From an uncultured Parabacteroides sp. (GTDB taxonomy: Bacteria; Bacteroidota; Bacteroidia; Bacteroidales; Tannerellaceae), in contig URZO01000147.1 in the NCBI GenBank assembly GCA_900552465.1, forward strand, positions 1 through 6,749: a stretch of 6,749 bases of DNA. The letters run 5' to 3'. Shown here in pieces: positions 5,542 through 6,749 of the stretch (its first letter is position 1; each line of letters starts with the position of its first letter). Below the pieces are notes generated by a model. That model made no database searches. It was given only the letters and a program-made list of their open reading frames with translations, and had not been told where the DNA came from. A program made the position numbers and the translations under genes.

Positions 5542-6749
5542 TTACAACGAATTCAGCAACTGATTCAGTTCATTTACCATCTCGGCTGCCGACTTTTGTG
5601 TCTCGGATAAGCCTTCCGGTGTAAACATGGAGACTGCTTTGTTCAATTTGTCCAGTTTGCTACCTTTCAGTTCTGAGCGGAGGATGCGGATCTTTTCGCA
5701 ATCCTGGATACCTTCGACAAAACGTTCGAAGCGGATACTGCTACGGGGACCCGGATAGATACTATAGGTATCGCCGGCAGCCCAGGTGCGGAAACGGGAG
5801 TCGCGCAACGGATCGGCTGTCCAACTGTTTACGGCCCAGCGCAGGTAACCGTCATAACCTCCGGCGATGGCATGTAGGGCCGTCCAGGGAGCTTCGGCGG
5901 GATCAGAGAAGGTGAATGTGTTCGGGAATGCTTCCGAACAACAGGTATAAACCGTGCTGATTTGTCCTTTGCGTTCGCGTTCGGCTTTTACATCTTCCGG
6001 AAATTTGTGGCCGTAAGGAATAGCCAGGTAATACAGGTCGGACTGGATTTCCGGATGGTAGTTGCCGGCCAGTGTGATTTTAAACTCAGGATCGGCCTGC
6101 TTGATCACTTTGATGGCTTCGCGCATGGCTTCCATCGGACGTTCGTCCATCGAAATAGCTGTCTTTTCGAACCAGCCTTTTGCACGCAGGTGGCGGGAGA
6201 AGTCTTTCAGGAAAGAACCCCAGTAGTCAGCATATTCGGCATCGCCCGGTTTGGCTTCGATAAATTGCACGCGGTTGGTTGCCTGATCGAAATAGTCGAA
6301 ACTCAGTGCCCAGGGGATCATTGTGTAGCAACTGATCAGATCCTTGATGCCCACTTCGTTCATCATAAATTCCACCCATTTGTCGAATACGGTATAGTCG
6401 TATGTCCATGTTCCGTCCATCTTCTTCATGCGGAAGATCATGCTGTCATAATGATCTTCGGTCTGTCCGGCCCAGGGTTTGTGCATGATGCTGGTCGTGA
6501 TGGCACGTTGTCCGGCGTTAGCCAGCATTTTCATGATGGGGCGCATCGCGTCGAAATGTTCTTTGCTCCAGAGCGGAACCTGATAGTAGCGGGCTACGGA
6601 ATACGGGTTTTGCCACAAATCCAAGTGGAAAGCCCAGTCTTGCGGGGCTGGTAACGTACGGTTCAGCACGTTTACCTCGAATTGCAGGTTCATCGCCTGG
6701 AAATTCTTTCCCGAAACGGTCAGTGTCCCTTTGTATTTCCCGGCGCGGG
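5542..6749 (-). CDS. GH123/DUF4091 family glycoside hydrolase, 5' end outside the window
   Basis: A 401-aa C-terminal fragment of a DUF4091 (glycoside hydrolase family 123) protein. Characterised GH123 enzymes are exo-beta-N-acetylgalactosaminidases that use the substrate acetamido group for catalysis. The first about 32 visible residues (GKYKGTLTVSG to FEVNVLNRTLP) look like the end of the N-terminal beta-sandwich. The catalytic barrel then begins at DWAFHLDLWQNPYSVARYY. The adjacent Asp-Glu pair expected for catalysis is seen at SMDERP (codons 6147-6142). Other family landmarks are the CCSEAFPNTF segment and WAVNSWTADPLRDSRF, followed by IYPGPRSSIRFERFVEGIQD and a short helical tail. The frame is open to the window edge with no stop, so the Met at 6693 is internal and not a start. 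Any signal peptide lies outside. The family is clear; the exact sugar specificity is not, since many DUF4091 members are untested. Confidence 0.88.
   Translation of the reverse strand, partial: RAGKYKGTLTVSGKNFQAMNLQFEVNVLNRTLPAPQDWAFHLDLWQNPYSVARYYQVPLWSKEHFDAMRPIMKMLANAGQRAITTSIMHKPWAGQTEDHYDSMIFRMKKMDGTWTYDYTVFDKWVEFMMNEVGIKDLISCYTMIPWALSFDYFDQATNRVQFIEAKPGDAEYADYWGSFLKDFSRHLRAKGWFEKTAISMDERPMEAMREAIKVIKQADPEFKITLAGNYHPEIQSDLYYLAIPYGHKFPEDVKAERERKGQISTVYTCCSEAFPNTFTFSDPAEAPWTALHAIAGGYDGYLRWAVNSWTADPLRDSRFRTWAAGDTYSIYPGPRSSIRFERFVEGIQDCEKIRILRSELKGSKLDKLNKAVSMFTPEGLSETQKSAAEMVNELNQLLNSL

Noticed and set aside
5962..6654. Open frame of 230 codons on the plus strand opposite the GH123 gene
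   Set aside because: It mirrors the glycosidase codons, is Phe/His/Val-rich without a domain, and has no promoter or leader signal.

Overview
The window looks like a chromosomal segment from a Bacteroidales bacterium (Bacteroides/Parabacteroides-like). Four things point there: the gene order yceD-rpmF-fabH-era-der, promoter elements of the Bacteroidota type TAnnTTTG (TACCTTTG before the first gene, TATCTTTG before the ATPase gene), A-rich rather than strong Shine-Dalgarno leaders, and a DUF4091/GH123-type glycosidase. The genus is an inference from sequence style and was not tested.

Layout. Positions 1-55 hold a promoter and a very short leader. Positions 56-4167 are a plus-strand housekeeping cluster: yceD (rRNA accumulation protein, TTG start, acidic tail), rpmF (ribosomal protein bL32), an intrinsic terminator at 882-912, fabH (3-oxoacyl-ACP synthase III), era (overlapping the end of fabH by 17 nt) and der/engA (double-GTPase). 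A plus-strand terminator follows at 4177-4210, and a minus-strand terminator lies beside it at 4222-4261. Positions 4282-5412 (minus) encode a stand-alone archaeal-type P-loop ATPase with a C-terminal winged-helix-like region; its promoter -7 box at 5431-5438 fixes the start codon. Positions 5542-6749 (minus) hold a GH123/DUF4091 glycosidase whose 5' end lies outside the window. It ends at a 21-bp perfect hairpin terminator (5473-5524), which separates it from the ATPase gene.

How it works together. YceD, bL32, Era and Der all serve ribosome production: 23S rRNA/50S (YceD, bL32, Der) and 16S/30S (Era). FabH, which starts fatty-acid chains, sits in the middle, so the cluster places membrane lipid initiation next to ribosome assembly. 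The two minus-strand genes look like independent accessory transcription units: an ATPase of unknown function from a family common in Bacteroidales, and a probable glycan-degrading enzyme.

Overall the window is mostly ordinary. I found no CRISPR array, tRNA, rRNA, insertion sequence or clear novel multi-gene system. The points worth a second look are start-codon and leader architecture, the rpmF/fabH terminator with no recognisable promoter behind it, and the uncharacterised ATPase.
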